Source: Bretschneidera sinensis
Taxonomy: Eukaryota > Streptophyta > Magnoliopsida > Brassicales > Akaniaceae
DNA: 64,000 bases
Assembly: GCA_023935145.1 (NCBI GenBank)
Contig: CM043700.1
Location: forward strand, 39,784,620-39,848,619
Direction of reading: 5' to 3'
Made by a program: the position numbers and the translations under genes. This document shows, piece after piece, positions 46,071-60,037 of this stretch (position 1 is its first letter; every line of letters begins with the position of its first letter). The notes under the pieces are model-generated. The model ran no database searches. It was not told the DNA's origin and saw only the letters and a list, made by a program, of their open reading frames with translations.

Positions 46071-48639
46071 TGTAACGACCCATCCCGAGCGAGCCCACTC
46101 AGGACGGTATCAATTACCTTTCGAAATCGAGCACCTGGACACACAAATATAAGGTTGTAGCTTTACAAGGTGTCTAAAGAGACACAGCTAACCAGTTACA
46201 ACTTCACACCTAAAATACAATATAACACAAAAAAAAAAAAGACCGAGGATGCGACGCTCATGGACCCACTTAAAACTTCATTGAACTTCAAAGCTTTACC
46301 ACTTAAAATCCGAAATCACCTGGAAGCTTACCTGAAAAGGTTATAAATTGGAAGGGGGGATGAGCTATAAAGCTCAGCGAGGTCTTACACTACACAAAGT
46401 AATCACTTGTTAGAAAAGGTTGAGGGCTTATTATTATTTCTTTTTCCTTTCTACTTTGTTTGTTCGTATACATAGTCATTTAGCACTTTGCAAAACAACA
46501 ATCTTAGTAATCATAATACGGTCCTATAAGACCCACAACCAACTTGCAATCGCCATTCCACAGTCTATCAAAATATCACAATTTACCCATACAACCAAAC
46601 ATTTCATATGCCCCCTTACGGGCCAAATAATTCAAATTCGTGTATGATATGCCAATGCAGCATGATGCAATGAAATGTATCATCTCATAATCAATCATAA
46701 TCCATTAGGGACGTCTCCCCACGTACTGGTACATTTCACAAACAATAAATTTTCAGAACCCCCTTGATCCGAGCCGAACGTCTCCCCACGTACCGGTACG
46801 TTTCACAAACAATAAATTTTCAGAACTCCCTTGATCCGGGCCGGGTCCAATCATCCAAATATATTTGATACCCTTTTTCACCCCTTGTGGGTAGGGACCT
46901 ATCGTCCTCACACATCACTCCCCCTTCAATAACATACCGTAAATTTCAATGCATGATATGAAATGAAATCAAGTGATGAACATCATCAAATTCTCATCAA
47001 TCCATACAATCACACAACATTCAGCACAAGGTTTTGAAATCACTATCTCATCATTAATATATAATTAACTTATCTTACTACATAGTTATAAATATAATTA
47101 TTATATCTAAATAGCAAATTAAAATTCTTATGTAACCTTATTGTTTTGGTTTTCCTCACTAACATTCATGCTTACCAAGTGTAGGGTAATACTCACCTTA
47201 AGCCAAACACTAGTCGTGTATCACTTCTTTACCTTTACTACGATCATCCACCACACCTATTGAAATGTCATTATAACAATTAAGGCAAACTACATAAACA
47301 AAAAACCAATGAGCATAGTATTAAAAACTTAGATACTTAATAAGAAATCAATCATTCCATTTACTTACACATATAAATCAAAGAAAATACTACTAAAGTT
47401 CATTCTTCTCCTTAATCACCTATTTTCACTCTTTCCCTTCTTTCCTTCATTCTTTACTCCATAAAACTCTCAATTCATATGAACTGAAATTTCAAGACAC
47501 TAACTTAGAGTAATTACCAACAAATCCCAACTTATAAAAATTATTCATTCTAAATATAATTTCCCAATCAAGAAAAAGTCTCTTACTTAAAGGAATTTCT
47601 TTTAATTCCTAAAAGAGTTTCAAATTTACAGCCTATAGTAAAATTCTCTAACAATATCAATCTCAACAATCATGTTATACAAGAATAAAACTTCACACTT
47701 TGTACATATAATCACCCTAAAAATCTTCAAACTTCACACACTCTTATTACTTTCTTCCAAAGTTCCATAATACAGAAATTTCCAGATTTCTTTCAAATTT
47801 TCCCCCAACTTCAAATATTTCAAACTAAACCAATTTAAATTCAAATCACCCCAAATAAAGTTCTAAATAAACTTTAGGAAGTATACTTTAACTTAAAAAT
47901 AGTTGGGACACAAAACGACCTCAAATTCTTGCTGGAACACAACTCACAAAACTGCCCAGAACACAAATTATTTCCAGAATTTCTGCACAATTCTCCCAAC
48001 TTTGACAACTCATATATCACTCAATTTAAATCCAAAAGACCTCAAACAAAATCCAAAAATTAATATCAAGAATTCTACTTTAAGTTTGTAGTTGAACACT
48101 TTTCGAAATTACCTCAAAATCTGCACGAAAAGCCAAGGTAACAAAACGGGATGTTCTTCCCCTGCTCGGAGCGTGGGGTCCACGCGCCACTGTAGCCCGC
48201 TCGTGGAGGCTCACCTCTCCGACTGGAAGATAGCTGATGGTGGCAGAAGATGGTTTCCAAAGTTTGAGGGAAAAAGGATCTTGGATGGTTGGGTTAAGGT
48301 TAGGTCAAAGTTTGGAAGAAAAAATGAGTTTTTGAGAAAGAAAAACAATCTGGTGCTTTCCTTTCTTTCCTCTCTCTTTCTGCCGAGCTCTCAAATTGCT
48401 AAATGAGAGATTTGCTGATTTAGGTTAAATTTTAGCTTATATACTCCCTCAATGACTTGGCTTTTTTACCACTCTACCCTTCCCCTTCTTCTTTTATTAA
48501 TTGACATGCCATTTCCTTTAATTTTTCTTCTAGTATTTATACAACCCCAAAGTTTTAGTTTCTTACTAAGAGATCCCTAAAAAAAAATTAAATTATAAAA
48601 CAAGATTATAAAAAATTAAAAGAAATATCGGGTTCTACA
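46071..48639 (-). mobile_element. Ty3/gypsy 3' LTR
   Basis: 2569 bp, plus-strand TGTAACGACC to GGGTTCTACA. Compared with the LTR at 53737 it lacks about 75 bp near 46149 and has an internal tandem duplication of about 75 bp around 46755-46830. GACTC lies immediately left. Confidence 0.85.
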
Positions 48640-48640
48640 A

Positions 48641-48651
48641 TTCTCCCCTCC
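48641..48651 (-). other. Polypurine tract
   Basis: AGGAGGGGAGAA on the minus strand directly before the 3' LTR. Confidence 0.75.
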
Positions 48652-48682
48652 TAAAAAAAAATTTCGTCCTCAAAATTTTCAA

Positions 48683-51600
48683 CTAACCTGGATTGACGAA
48701 CAGATAAGGGTATTGGTTCTTTATTTCCACTTCGTTTTCCCAAGTAGCTTCTTCGACTCCTCTATTTCTCCAAAGCACTTTAACTAAGGGAATGACTTTG
48801 TTGCGAAGAACTTGATCCCTAGAGTCTAAGATTTTTACTGGCATCTCCACATATGAAAGGTTGTTTTGAACTTCTATGGATTGGAACGGAATGATGTGCG
48901 ACTCATCCGGTACATATTTGCGCGAAGCTGACACATGGAAAACATCATAAAGCTGTGAAAGTTCTGGAGGTAAGGCTAATCGATATGCTACAAGTCCAAT
49001 CCTTTCAATGATTTCATAAGGTCCGATATAACAAGGGCTTAATTTTCCTTTTCGGTCAAACCTCAAAACTCCCTTCCAAAGGGAAACTTTAAGATGCACA
49101 CGATCACCAACTTGGAACTCCAATGGTCTCCTCCTCTTGTCTGCATAGCTTTTCTGTCTACTTTGAGCCGTCCTTAGGTGTTCTCGTATTTTCTTGATCC
49201 TCTTTGTGGTTATCTCTACCAATTCTAGTCCTAAGACACTTCTTTCCCCCACTTCTTCCCAACTTATCGGAGTCTTACACCTCCTACCATATAATGCTTC
49301 AAAAGGTGCCATCCCAATGCTAGTCTGAAAACTATTATTATATGCAAACTCCATAAGGGGTAAGTACGCATCCCAACCAACCTAAAAGTTCATAGCACAC
49401 GCTCGTCGCATATCTTCTAAGATTTGAATTGTTCTTTCTGACTGACCATCCGTTTGAGGGTGGAAAGTCGTGCTAAAATGTAACTGAGTACCCATAGCTT
49501 GCTGAAATCCCTTCCAAAATTGAGACATAAACCGAGCATCACGATCCGATACAACACTTAATGGTACACCATGCAGTTTTACTATTTTAGCCACGTACAA
49601 CTCTGCTAATCTTTCAGGAGACCAAGTTATCTTGATGGGTAGAAAATGAACAAATTTAGATAATTGATCAACTATAACCCAAATGGCATCAAAACCTCTC
49701 TGAGTACGAAAAAGTCCTGTCACAAAATCCATAGTCACCCTCTCCCATGGCCACTCTGGTATAGGAAGAGGTTGCAGCAACCCTGCCGGATGTCTATGCT
49801 CAGTCTTCACCTGTTGGCATACTAAGCATCGAGAAAAGTAGTCTGCTACGTCTCTCTTTAAACCTGACCACTAGAAATTTTGCTTAAGCCCTCTATACAT
49901 TTTATTACTCCCCGGGTGCATAGAATAAATAGTGTCGTGAGCTTCTTTTAGGATCTCCTTCCTTAACTCCACTTCACTTGGCACACAGATTCGATTTCCC
50001 ATCATCACCATTCCATCCTCTCTCACCACAAAATCACTCCGCCTGTTTTCTAAAACCTCCTTCTTAATAGCCATTAACACTGCATCCTTACCTTGAACAT
50101 CTAGTAGGCGACCTACTATTGATGATGTTACCACCATGATAGCTACTAACCCCCCAATGGTGTTGGCCTCAAGCTTCACTTCTAAGCTTCTTAAATCCTC
50201 AATTAACCCGGAATCATAAATCTTCAAAGTTGCCAACTTGCTACTGGATTTTCGACTTAATGCATCAGCTACCACGTTAGCCTTTCCAAGATGATAACTT
50301 ATGGTACATTCATAGTCACTGATCAGTTCCATCCATCGCCTTTGTCTTAAGTTTAACTCCTTCTGGGTAGGCAGATACTTGAGGCTCTTGTGATCCGTAA
50401 AGATCTCACATCTTACTCCATAAAGATGATGTCTCCAAATTTTCAAGGCAAAGACTATCGCTGCCAACTTTAGGTCATGGGTGGGGTAGTTCCTTTCATG
50501 GTTCTTCAATTGGCGTGAAGCATAAGCAACAACCTTCCCATGCTACATTAGGACACAACCTAACCCTTGATGTGAAGCATCACTGTAAACTACAAACCCC
50601 TCATCACTCGAAGGAAGTATTAACACCGGTGCCATTGTCAGCTTTTCCTTCAACAATTGAAAACTTTGCTCACACTCTTCTGACCATATAAACTTTTCTC
50701 CCTTTCTTGTTAATTTGGTTAAAGGTACCGCAATCAATGAGAAATCTTTGATAAATCTCCGATAATATCCCGCCAATCCCAAAAAGTTCCTAATCTCAGT
50801 CACATTTGTAGGTTTCTCCCAGTTTAGAACTGCTTCAACTTTCTGAGGGTCCCCAGCCACTCTTGCTTCTGACACTACATGTCCTAAGAAGGTCACTTCT
50901 TTTAACCAAAACTCACATTTGTTAAACTTGGCATAAAGTTTCTCCTTCTTAAGAGTCTCTAGTACTATCTTCAAATGTCTGGCATGGTCTTCTTCACTCT
51001 TCGAATATACCAGAATATCATCAATGAAAACTACCACAAATTTGTCCATGAATGGTCTAAATACTCTGTTCATTAAGTCCATGAAGGCTGTAGGGGCATT
51101 AGTTAATCCGAACGGCACAACCAGAAATTCATAGTGTCCATAACGGGTGCGGAAAGCAGTCTTTAGAACATCTGAATCTTTGATACGTAGTTGATGGTAA
51201 CCCGATCTCAAGTCTATTTTTGAAAACACCCGAGCTCCTTGCAACTGTTCAAAAAAATCATCAATTCTTGGTAACGGGTACTTGTTACGAATTGTCATCT
51301 TGTTTAGTTGTCTATAATCCACACACAATCTCAAAGTCCCATCTTTCTTCTTGACAAATAACACTGGAGCCCCCCAAAGTGATACGCTAGGACGAATGAG
51401 TTTCTTGTCTAACAACTCTTGAAGTTGGACCTTAAGTTCCTTTAATTCTGCCGGTGCCATTCGATAAGGGGGTATCGAAATAGGAGTAGAACCAGGTGTG
51501 AGATCAATAAGAAAATCAATTTCTCTAACAGGTGGTAAACCGGGCAACTCTTCAGGAAATACATCTGGAAATTCCCTAACTATAGGTATTCCTCCCAATT

Positions 51601-53642
51601 CCACACCTTCCTCAGAAGAATTGATCACATAGGCTAAATAACATTCACATCCCTTCTTCAACAATCTCCTAGATGAAAGGGCAGAAATGAGGCATTGTGA
51701 AAGTACCTTACGTTCTCCCTGAAAAGAAAATTCTTTTTCCCCCGGAACTCGAAACATTACCATCTTCCTGAAACAATCTACTAAGGCGTGATACTTAGCT
51801 AACCAATCCATACCTAAGATCAAGTCAAAATCCTTCATCTTCAAGGGCAATAAATCAACCTGAAGTTCTCTATCCCCAATGTTCACAACACAGTCCCGGA
51901 ACATCCATTGGATTTCCAGCTTCTCTCCTATAGGAGTCTCAACAATCACGATCTTATGCAAACATGTTCTAGGTACATAAACATATATAAGAAAAGAAGT
52001 AGAAACAAAATAATGTGTTGCACCAGGATCAATTAACATTCTAGCATTTCTACCCGAAAGAGAAATCATACCAATCACCACGTTGGGTGTGGCCTGAGCA
52101 TCATGCTGAGTGATTGTATAAATAAGACCTTGCCCTCTCTGACCTTGACTAGCATCCCCTCTGCTTGCTGTGACCCCTCGGCCGTGACTACCATTTCTAC
52201 CACCTCCAGTCCCACTGCCTCGACCCACTTGGCCCCGTCCGGAGCCTCTAGCTGTACTCACACTACCAGTTGGCTTAAGTCTTAACCAACAATTTGCTCC
52301 CACATGACCACCCTGACCACACACAAAGCATACCATACTTTTCAACACAGGACAGTCCCTTTGAAGATGTTCAGCTGATCCACAATGATGACAGAACTTA
52401 ACATTACAATCTCTAGATAAGTGACCCATCTGACCACACCGAAAACATCCTTTAGTATTCATTCCTGACATTGTACTACTTCCTCTACCTTGTGCACTTC
52501 CTCCTCTGCCTTGATTTCTTAAAGGAAATGATTGTCCTGCAAATCTTTGAATTCCTTCCACTGAACTTTGTACTACAGATGCTACTGGTTCACTCTGAAG
52601 ACCTTGACTCATCTTCAATAACTTACCTCCCATACTTTGCCCTTCTTGGAAAATTGATCTACTCTGTTGAAAAGGATGACCAGCTCGGAATTCCAACCCA
52701 TAACTGCTTTCCCTAGCACTGTCTGACCTGCTCCTCTTTTGTCGATCCTGATGTCCTCTCAACTCCATTATATCTTTCTCTACAAGTAGTGCTTTATCCA
52801 TTAGTCTTGTATAGTTTGAATGATCCAAATATGAAAGGCGAGTATGAATTTCATAATTTAAACCATCAAGGAATTTCTTACATTTTCGTCATTCAGTGCT
52901 GACCAAGTCTGGTGCAAATCTAGACAGAGTAATAAATCTTGAATCATACTGAGTTACTGACATAGCACCCTGTTTCAGATAGTTAAAGTCCTTCTCCATT
53001 TGAGCCTTAACAGATTCTGGGAAATGCTTGTCATAGAATACTTTTTTAAACTTCTCCCAAGTCAAAGGTTCATCAATGTCCCCCGATAATCTAGGAAGTA
53101 TATCCTCCCACCAATTCGCTGCCTCTTCTTCTAACTTGAATGATGCAAACGCAACTTTTTGTCTGTTCGACACTGGTAATACCCTAAACAGACGTTCCAT
53201 CTTTTTAATCCATGCCTCGGCATCTAGAGGGTTTTCAACACTTCGAAAACTTGGTGGCATCAGCTTGATAAACCTATTAAATACATCCCCTTCCATTTTC
53301 TGCCTCAATCTATCCTCCCCTAACGTTTCATCGTGTGCACTCATCTGGAAAATCTGGAGCTCGTCTGTTTTGTTCTTCCAATCTACGCTCTAGCTCCCCA
53401 ATTCTACCCAATGCTTGAGCTAAAGCTTCCCTTAACACATCCCTTTCTATAGCAGCATCTCTTACATTCTCACAAGCAGCATCGGTTGCACTACCAACAT
53501 GTTCTACCTCAGGGACTTCAGGTTCAACATTTTGTTCCACCCTATGTAATGGGGGTCGTCCACGCCCCCGAGTTGGAACACTACCCCTTCCTTGGGCACG
53601 CCCTCCTCCCCGAACTCTACCTCTCTTTGGTCCACGAGGCAT
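48683..53642 (-). pseudogene. Ty3/gypsy chromodomain-type gag-pol, five lesions
   Basis: It starts MPRGPKRGRVRGG with a basic arm and a coiled coil. A frameshift near 53331-53344 precedes the gag domain (W-W-E-D-I-L-P). The frame is then constant to 48683, with in-frame stops at 52889 (TGA), 50543, 49871 and 49382 (all TAG). Downstream of 52828 come three C-C-H-C zinc knuckles (residues 128-180), protease L-I-D-P-G-A (D-P-G where D-S/T-G is commonest), and reverse transcriptase with F-I-D-D at residues 601-604. RNase H is split by the stop at 50543. Integrase follows with H-H-C-C and core D, D and E residues, then a GPY/F stretch and a chromodomain-like V-L-W-R-N-R-G-V-E-E-A-T-W-E tail. The domain order is that of plant chromoviruses. 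It is inactive unless stops are read through. Confidence 0.9.
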
Positions 53643-53720
53643 CCTCGAATTCTACACAAAAGAACTCATTTAGAAACAAAAACACTGGACTTCTACAGTC
53701 TACATAACCTTAAACCTAAA

Positions 53721-53732
53721 GCTCTGATACCA
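53721..53732 (-). other. Primer-binding site, initiator tRNA-Met
   Basis: TGGTATCAGAGC on the minus strand, four bases after the 5' LTR. Confidence 0.85.
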
Positions 53733-53736
53733 AAAT

Positions 53737-56272
53737 TGTAACGACCCATCCCGAGCGGGCCCACTCAGGACGGTATCAATTACCTTTCGAAATCGAGCAC
53801 CTAGACACACAAATATATATACTACAACTGAACAACATTTAATATATATTAGTTAAAATCATACAGAGATTACAACTATAAGGTTGTAGCTTTACAAGGT
53901 GTCTAAAGAGACACAGCCAACCGGTTACAACTTCACACCTAAAATACAATATAACACAAAAAAAAAAGACCGAGGATGCGACACTCGTGGACCCACTTAA
54001 AACTTCGTTGAACTTCAAAGCTTTACCACTTAAAATCCGAAATCACCTGGAAGCTTACCTGAAAGGTTATAAATTGGAAGAGGCGGTGAGCTATAAAGCT
54101 CAGCGAGGTCTTACACCACAAAAAGTAATCACTTGTTAGAAAAGGTTGAGGGCTTATTAATATTTCTTTTTCCTTTCTACTTTGTTTGTTCGTATACATA
54201 GTCATTTAGCACTTTGCAAAACAACAATCTTAGTAATCATAATACGGTCCTATAAGAGCCACAACCAACTTGCAATCGCCATTCCACAGTCTATCAAAAT
54301 ATCACAATTTACCCATACAACCAAACATTTCATATGCCCCCTTACGGGCCAAATAATTCAAATTCGTGTATGATATGCCAATGCAGCATGATCCAATGAA
54401 ATATATCATCTCATAATCAATCATAATACATTGGGGACGTCTCCCCACGTACCGGTACGTTTCACAAACAATAAATTTTCAGAACCCCCCTTGATCCGGG
54501 CTGGGTCCAATCATCCAAATATATTTGGTACCCTTTTTCACCCCTTGTGGGTAGGGACCTATTGTCCTCACACATCACTCCCCCTTCAATAACATACCGT
54601 AAATTTCAATGCATGATATGAAATGAAATCAAGTGATGAACATCATCAAATTCTCATCAATCCATACAATCACACAACATTCAGCACAAGGTTTTGAAAT
54701 CACTATCTCATCATTAATATATAATTAACTTATCTTACTACATAGATATAAATATAATTATTATATCTAAATAGCAAATTAAAATTCTTATGTAACCTTA
54801 TTGTTTTGGTTTTCCTCACTAACATTCATGCTTACCAAGAGTAGGGTAGTACTCACCTTAAGCCAAACACTAGTCATGTATCACTTCTTTACCTTTACTA
54901 CGATCATCTACCACACCTATTGAAATGTCATTATAACAATTAAGGCAAACTACATAAACAAAAAAACCAATGAGCATAGTATTAAAAACTTAGATACTTA
55001 ATAAGAAATCAATCATTCCATTTACTTACACATATAAATCAAAGAAAATACTACTAAAGTTCATTCTTCTCCTTAATCACCTATTTTCACTCTTTCCCTT
55101 CTTTCCTTCATTCTTTACTCCATAAAGCTCTCAATTCATATGAACTTAAATTTCAAGACACTAACTTAGAGTAATTACCAATAAATCCCAACTTATAAAA
55201 ATTATTCATTCTAAATATAATTTCCCAATCAAGAAAAAGTCTCTTACTTAGAGGAATTTATTTTAATTCCTAAAAGAGTTTCAAATTTACAGCCCATAGT
55301 AAAATTCTCTAACAATATCCATCTCAACAATCATGTTATACAAGAATAAAACTTCACACTTTGTACATATAAGCACCCTAAAAATCTTCAAACTTCACAC
55401 ACTCTTATTATTTTCTTCCAAAGTTCCATAATACAGAAATTTCCAGATTTCTTTCAAATTTTCCCCCAACTTCAAATATTTCAATCTAAACCAATTTAAA
55501 TTCAAATCACCCCAAATAAAGTTCTAGATAAACTTTAGGAAGTATACTTTAACTTAGAAATAGTTGGGACACAAAACTACCTCAAATTCTTGCTGAAACA
55601 CAACTCACAAAACTGCCCAGAACACAAATTATTTCCAGAATTTCTGCACAATTCTCCCAACTTTGACAACTCATATATCACTCAATTTAAATCCAAAAGG
55701 CCTCAAACAAAATCCAAAAATCAACATCAAGAAGTCTACTTTAAGTTTGTAGTTGAACACTTTTCGAAATTACCTCAAAATCTGCACGAAAAAGCCAAGG
55801 TAACAAAACGGGATGTTCTTCCCCTGCTCGGAGCGTGGGGTCCACGCGCCACTGTTTCCCGCTCGTGGAGGCTCATCTCTCCGACTGGAAGATAGCTGAT
55901 GGTGGCAGAAGATGGTTTCCAAAGTTTGAGGGAAAAAGGATCTTGGATGGTTGTGTTAAGGTTAGGTCAAAGTTTGGAAGAAAAAATGAGTTTTTGAGAA
56001 AGAAAAACAATCTGCCGAGCTCTCAAATTGCTAAATGAGAGATTTGCTGATTTAGGTTAAATTTTAGCTTATATACTCCTTCAATGACTTGGATTTTTTA
56101 CCACTCTACCCTTCCCTTTCTTCTTTTATTAATTGACATGCCATTTCCTTTAATTTTTCGTCTAGTATTTAAACAACCCCAAAGTTTTAGTTTCTTACTA
56201 AGAGATCCCTAAAAAAAAAATTAAATTATAAAACAAGATTATAAAAACTTAAAAGAAATATCGGGTTCTACA
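53737..56272 (-). mobile_element. Ty3/gypsy 5' LTR
   Basis: 2536 bp with TG...CA ends. On the minus strand TATATAAG at about 56068-56075 is the likely TATA box, about 200 bp into the LTR, which leaves a very long leader. GACTC follows at 56273-56277 and equals 46066-46070, so the whole element (46071-56272) is one insertion. Confidence 0.85.
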
Positions 56273-56277
56273 GACTC

Positions 56278-56920
56278 GGTCTAAGTCCACCTATGGGGTA
56301 TGATCCACTCATATATACAGGTGGACTTAAGTGGAGTTGAATTTGAATATTAAGCTATTTGATCTTGGATACGAATTCGAATCGAACTTAAAAATGGGAC
56401 TCGAGCTTCAGTTTGATTAAAATTTAAAAGACTCGAGTTCGATTTAGTTTGAGTTTGATACAGCGTTGATAATTAAGAAGTGCATCCGAGCCTGAACTCT
56501 CCAACTCATGAGCTTTAAAAAGCTTTTGTGAGTGTAATGAACTTGAATGAGCATGTAATAATTTTTTTTATAATTTTAATAAATAAAAACATATAAATAT
56601 ATATTAAAATATACTTTTTTAAAAAAAACACTTATTTTAATCGAACATGTTCAAGAGCTGAACAATTTAATTTTTGGGCTTTACTTGATAAAGTAAATGA
56701 GCTTATTTAACTTGAGCTCGACGAGCTGAGTTTTAACCAAACTCGAGTTCGAATAATTCGAAAAAAGCTTAATAATGTCCAATATTTTTTACAAATTAAT
56801 TTTCTTCATAAATCGTTTTTCCAAAACTGTTTTACTTAACGTTTCTTTATAAAAAAAAATATTTCATAAACTCTTCCGAATGATAACTAATTTTGACTTT
56901 TTTTCACAGGAAATTTCTTT
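56278..56920 (+). pseudogene. Alpha-galactosidase exon 1 end and intron 1
   Basis: Exon 1 finishes as G-L-S-P-P-M-G (to about 56297), then a GT donor and the same CTCGA-rich intron as at 15706. This copy keeps the canonical P-P-M-G where 15521 has P-H-M-G. It breaks off just before the position of exon 2 and joins an unrelated dispersed repeat at about 56915. Confidence 0.8.
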
Positions 56921-57440
56921 TTTTTTTTAAGAGAGAAATTGGGTTTGTAATGGTTTCAACAACTCTATTTGGGACTTATATACGAGGGCAACATGGTATT
57001 TTCAATTTTTCCTTCAAGAGTTAATAGATACCATTTGGTCAAACATAGTCAAGACAGGTTTATGTCATTTCCCAAACAATAGGAAGGTAAGTGAAAATCG
57101 GACCAAAACACATGATGGTTAATGTAATTTTCCCTAAACATTATTACTGTTGAAGGGCTTATAAGACCAGTTTTTATAACCTAAGGGATCATATGATAAG
57201 AAAATCATGTACATGAATCAGTTGATGCGCCATGTCTTAAGAGATTTTTGAAAATACGTACATGTTGAACCCAAAACATTTATCACATAATCATCATTTT
57301 CACCCAAATTATTGACCCATTTAACAAAATTTCTTTACTTACCTTTTCTCTATGGATGTTTTTGGTAATCTAAATAAAGATTCAACGATATGATTGTAAC
57401 TATTAACATAATACATAAGTATGAAAGAGCCTACTCGATA
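56921..57440. other. Intergenic with dispersed repeat, no gene seen
   Basis: Matches 23330-23830. It carries the inverse copy of the 1905 repeat. Confidence 0.5.
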
Positions 57441-57858
57441 GGGTTTATTTCATGACAGATCCTTGAACTATGTACCCATAACATTTAACTCTCTGAAACA
57501 TTAATTTGGCACAAGGGGTACTTGAACTATGAATTAGTAACAATCATCTCCTTAAATCTATTTTCTGGCGAAAAACTTAATCAAGTGAGGAACTTAAAGG
57601 AGAATTTCATTAGTTCAATGGTTTGCCTATGTCTAATTTTTAGAGCAAATATTCATCATGTAGTAATAATCAAATGGAAAAATTCTCATTTGTTGTATCT
57701 TCGTTAAGTTTTTTGCCGAAAAATATATTTAAAAGTTGTTTGCTACAAACTAATTCATAGTTTAAGGACCTTGTGTGTCAAATTAATAGTTCAGAGAGTT
57801 AAATGTTATAGGTTCATAATTCAAGTATATATGCTGCAATAAATCCTAAATTATTTGA
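57441..57858. repeat. Foldback MITE
   Basis: Near-identical to 19501-19920. Confidence 0.7.
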
Positions 57859-58144
57859 CATTAAATTGTAAAGAAATAATTTTCAGATTTTTAGTCTTTT
57901 GTGTATTCAAATAGTATATACGCCACATATTGAGGAAATGTGTTATTTTCTAGAAGAAGCAATATCACAATGAAAAATAAATAAATTAAACATCTTTTAG
58001 ATGATTCAAGAAAATAAAAAAGCATGAACATAATGAAAAGCAAGATGTAACATTTGAACTTGAGGGCGTTATTTGACATACCTTTTATTAACACACAAGG
58101 ATGATGCGTTACATATTTCTCATTAATTTCCTAAAGGCAATATT

Positions 58145-58218
58145 ATATAAATACATATATATATATATATATGTGTGTGTGTGTATGTATATATATATAT
58201 GCAGATATATATACACAC
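58145..58218. repeat. AT/GT microsatellite
   Basis: A mixed dinucleotide run beyond the 3' end of the next S1-like copy, homologous in position to 20203-20262. Confidence 0.85.
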
Positions 58219-58236
58219 ATGTGATGCCTAAAGTCA

Positions 58237-58676
58237 TTATTGAGTCCAATTATATTGGTTATAAAAATTGTTACCAGTATTATCCCTCAGGTATAAACCA
58301 TCTTCTCTTGCGGACCAAATGCAATTTCCATCGTCGCACCAATCAAGAAAAGGGTCATAGTCTTTGTCCCAAAATACATCATAAATGCCACCATGATTCT
58401 GAGAGCTCCAATTGAAGCTGCAAAAGAAAAGCATTGTTTTCCAAAAAAATTATTTGAAATTGAAGTTATACTCATTATTGATCGTCACTGTCTTATCACC
58501 CAGATCATCGTTTTTTTATTTGCAATGGACCCTGAGTTCATTGTTGTTGTAAGTTATTGATAACATTCAGTGTATGAATCAAAAACAAGTACAGGATACG
58601 TTTCAGGATGACATAAATGACTCACGGCAAATGCCAGTGTAAGTAAGAAAACTAAGTAAACTTTTAAATCTCTCAT
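58237..58676 (-). pseudogene. S1-like (SPH) gene with early frameshift
   Basis: It starts MRDLKVYLVFLLTLAF. The T-V-H-I-I-N region carries the same kind of small deletion as the copy at 20277 (the GT of V-H is gone). The C-terminal part is open with C-D-D-G-N-C-I-W-S-A-R-E-D-G-L-Y-L. The TATA box has changed to TATAAGA. It is a duplicate of the 20277 lineage. Confidence 0.8.
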
Positions 58677-58984
58677 GATTTTGGGTGCTTTTTGTTGCGA
58701 AGTATGATTAGTTTGTGACTATTAGGTCTACAAGTTCTATGTCTTATACTCTAATAATATCCATTTATAAATTAATTGATAGGCTGCAATTACTGACATA
58801 TATGTCAACAAATCTCTCATTTTAGAGCATATATATTAGTAAATCTTAGCCTAATAAAGGATGGTGCTTATAAGGGTAACTACCAGCATTGCAAATCACA
58901 CAGAAGGAAGAGAAATTATTTGTGCATAAAATGTATTACCATATAAATGTGTACCCAATAGAATACAAATATTTTCAATAGCAA

Positions 58985-60037
58985 TTAATGATTACAAAGT
59001 AAGAAGCATTTGATACACATTCCTTTTTTATGTTTTCATTATCCACGTGCAACTTATACTTATCAAGAGTATCTAATTATTTTATTTTATTTTATTTACC
59101 TTGAAGAAAAGAATTATAGTTGGTAGATATTTCAATAGAAAGGAAAATTTAGTCACTCAGCTAAAATGTTAGTATAAAGAAAATTAGGAACAGTACAACA
59201 TCAATTCATTGATAATAATTAAAAATATTGTTTGTATGCTATTTTTTCAATATCCTGAATGGTCAAAGGATTTAAAGGATTGAAAAAAAAAACACATATT
59301 AAAAGCACCTATAATTGTATTTAATTATCAGAAACATAATTTCTAGAAAAAACTGAATAAAAAACGGTTTTCAGATAAAGATCCTCCCTTTTTTGCCTTA
59401 AACTTTGGCACAATTCAAAGTTTTGATGCAAAATAGAAATAAGAAATTAACACCAAATCTGAAAAAAGTATTGTTGTCATCATATTATCAAAAAAAAAAA
59501 AAAGCAACACTTTATTTCTTTGTTGGGGTGCTTCTTTTTTTGGAGAGATAAATTGGGTTTGTAATGATTTCAACAACTCTATTTGGGACTTATATACGAG
59601 GGCAGCATGGTATTTTCATTTTTTCCGTCAAGAGTTGGTAGATACTGTTTGGTCAAACATGGTTAAGGGAGGTTTATGTCATTTCCCAAACAATAGGAAG
59701 GTAAGTGAAAAATGGACCAAAACACATGATGGTTAATGCAATTTTCCCTAAACATTATTACTGTTGAAGGGATTATAAGACCAGTTTTTATAACCTAAGG
59801 GAGCATATGTTAAGAAAATCATGTACATGAATCAGTTGATGAGCCATGTCTTAAGAGATTTTTGAAAATGCATACAGATTGAACCCAAAACATTTATCGC
59901 ATAATCATCATTTTCGCAAAAATTACTGACCCATTTAACAAAATTACTTTATTTACCTTTTCTCTAAGGATGTTTTTGGTAATCTAAATAAAGATTCAAC
60001 GATAGGATTGTAACTATTAAGAGCCTACTCGATTATT
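58985..60037. other. Intergenic block, no gene seen
   Basis: Parallel to 22783-23835. Here the S1 5' flank runs on without the TRIM composite, giving the empty-site sequence 'aatgattacaaagtaag' at about 58987. Confidence 0.5.
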
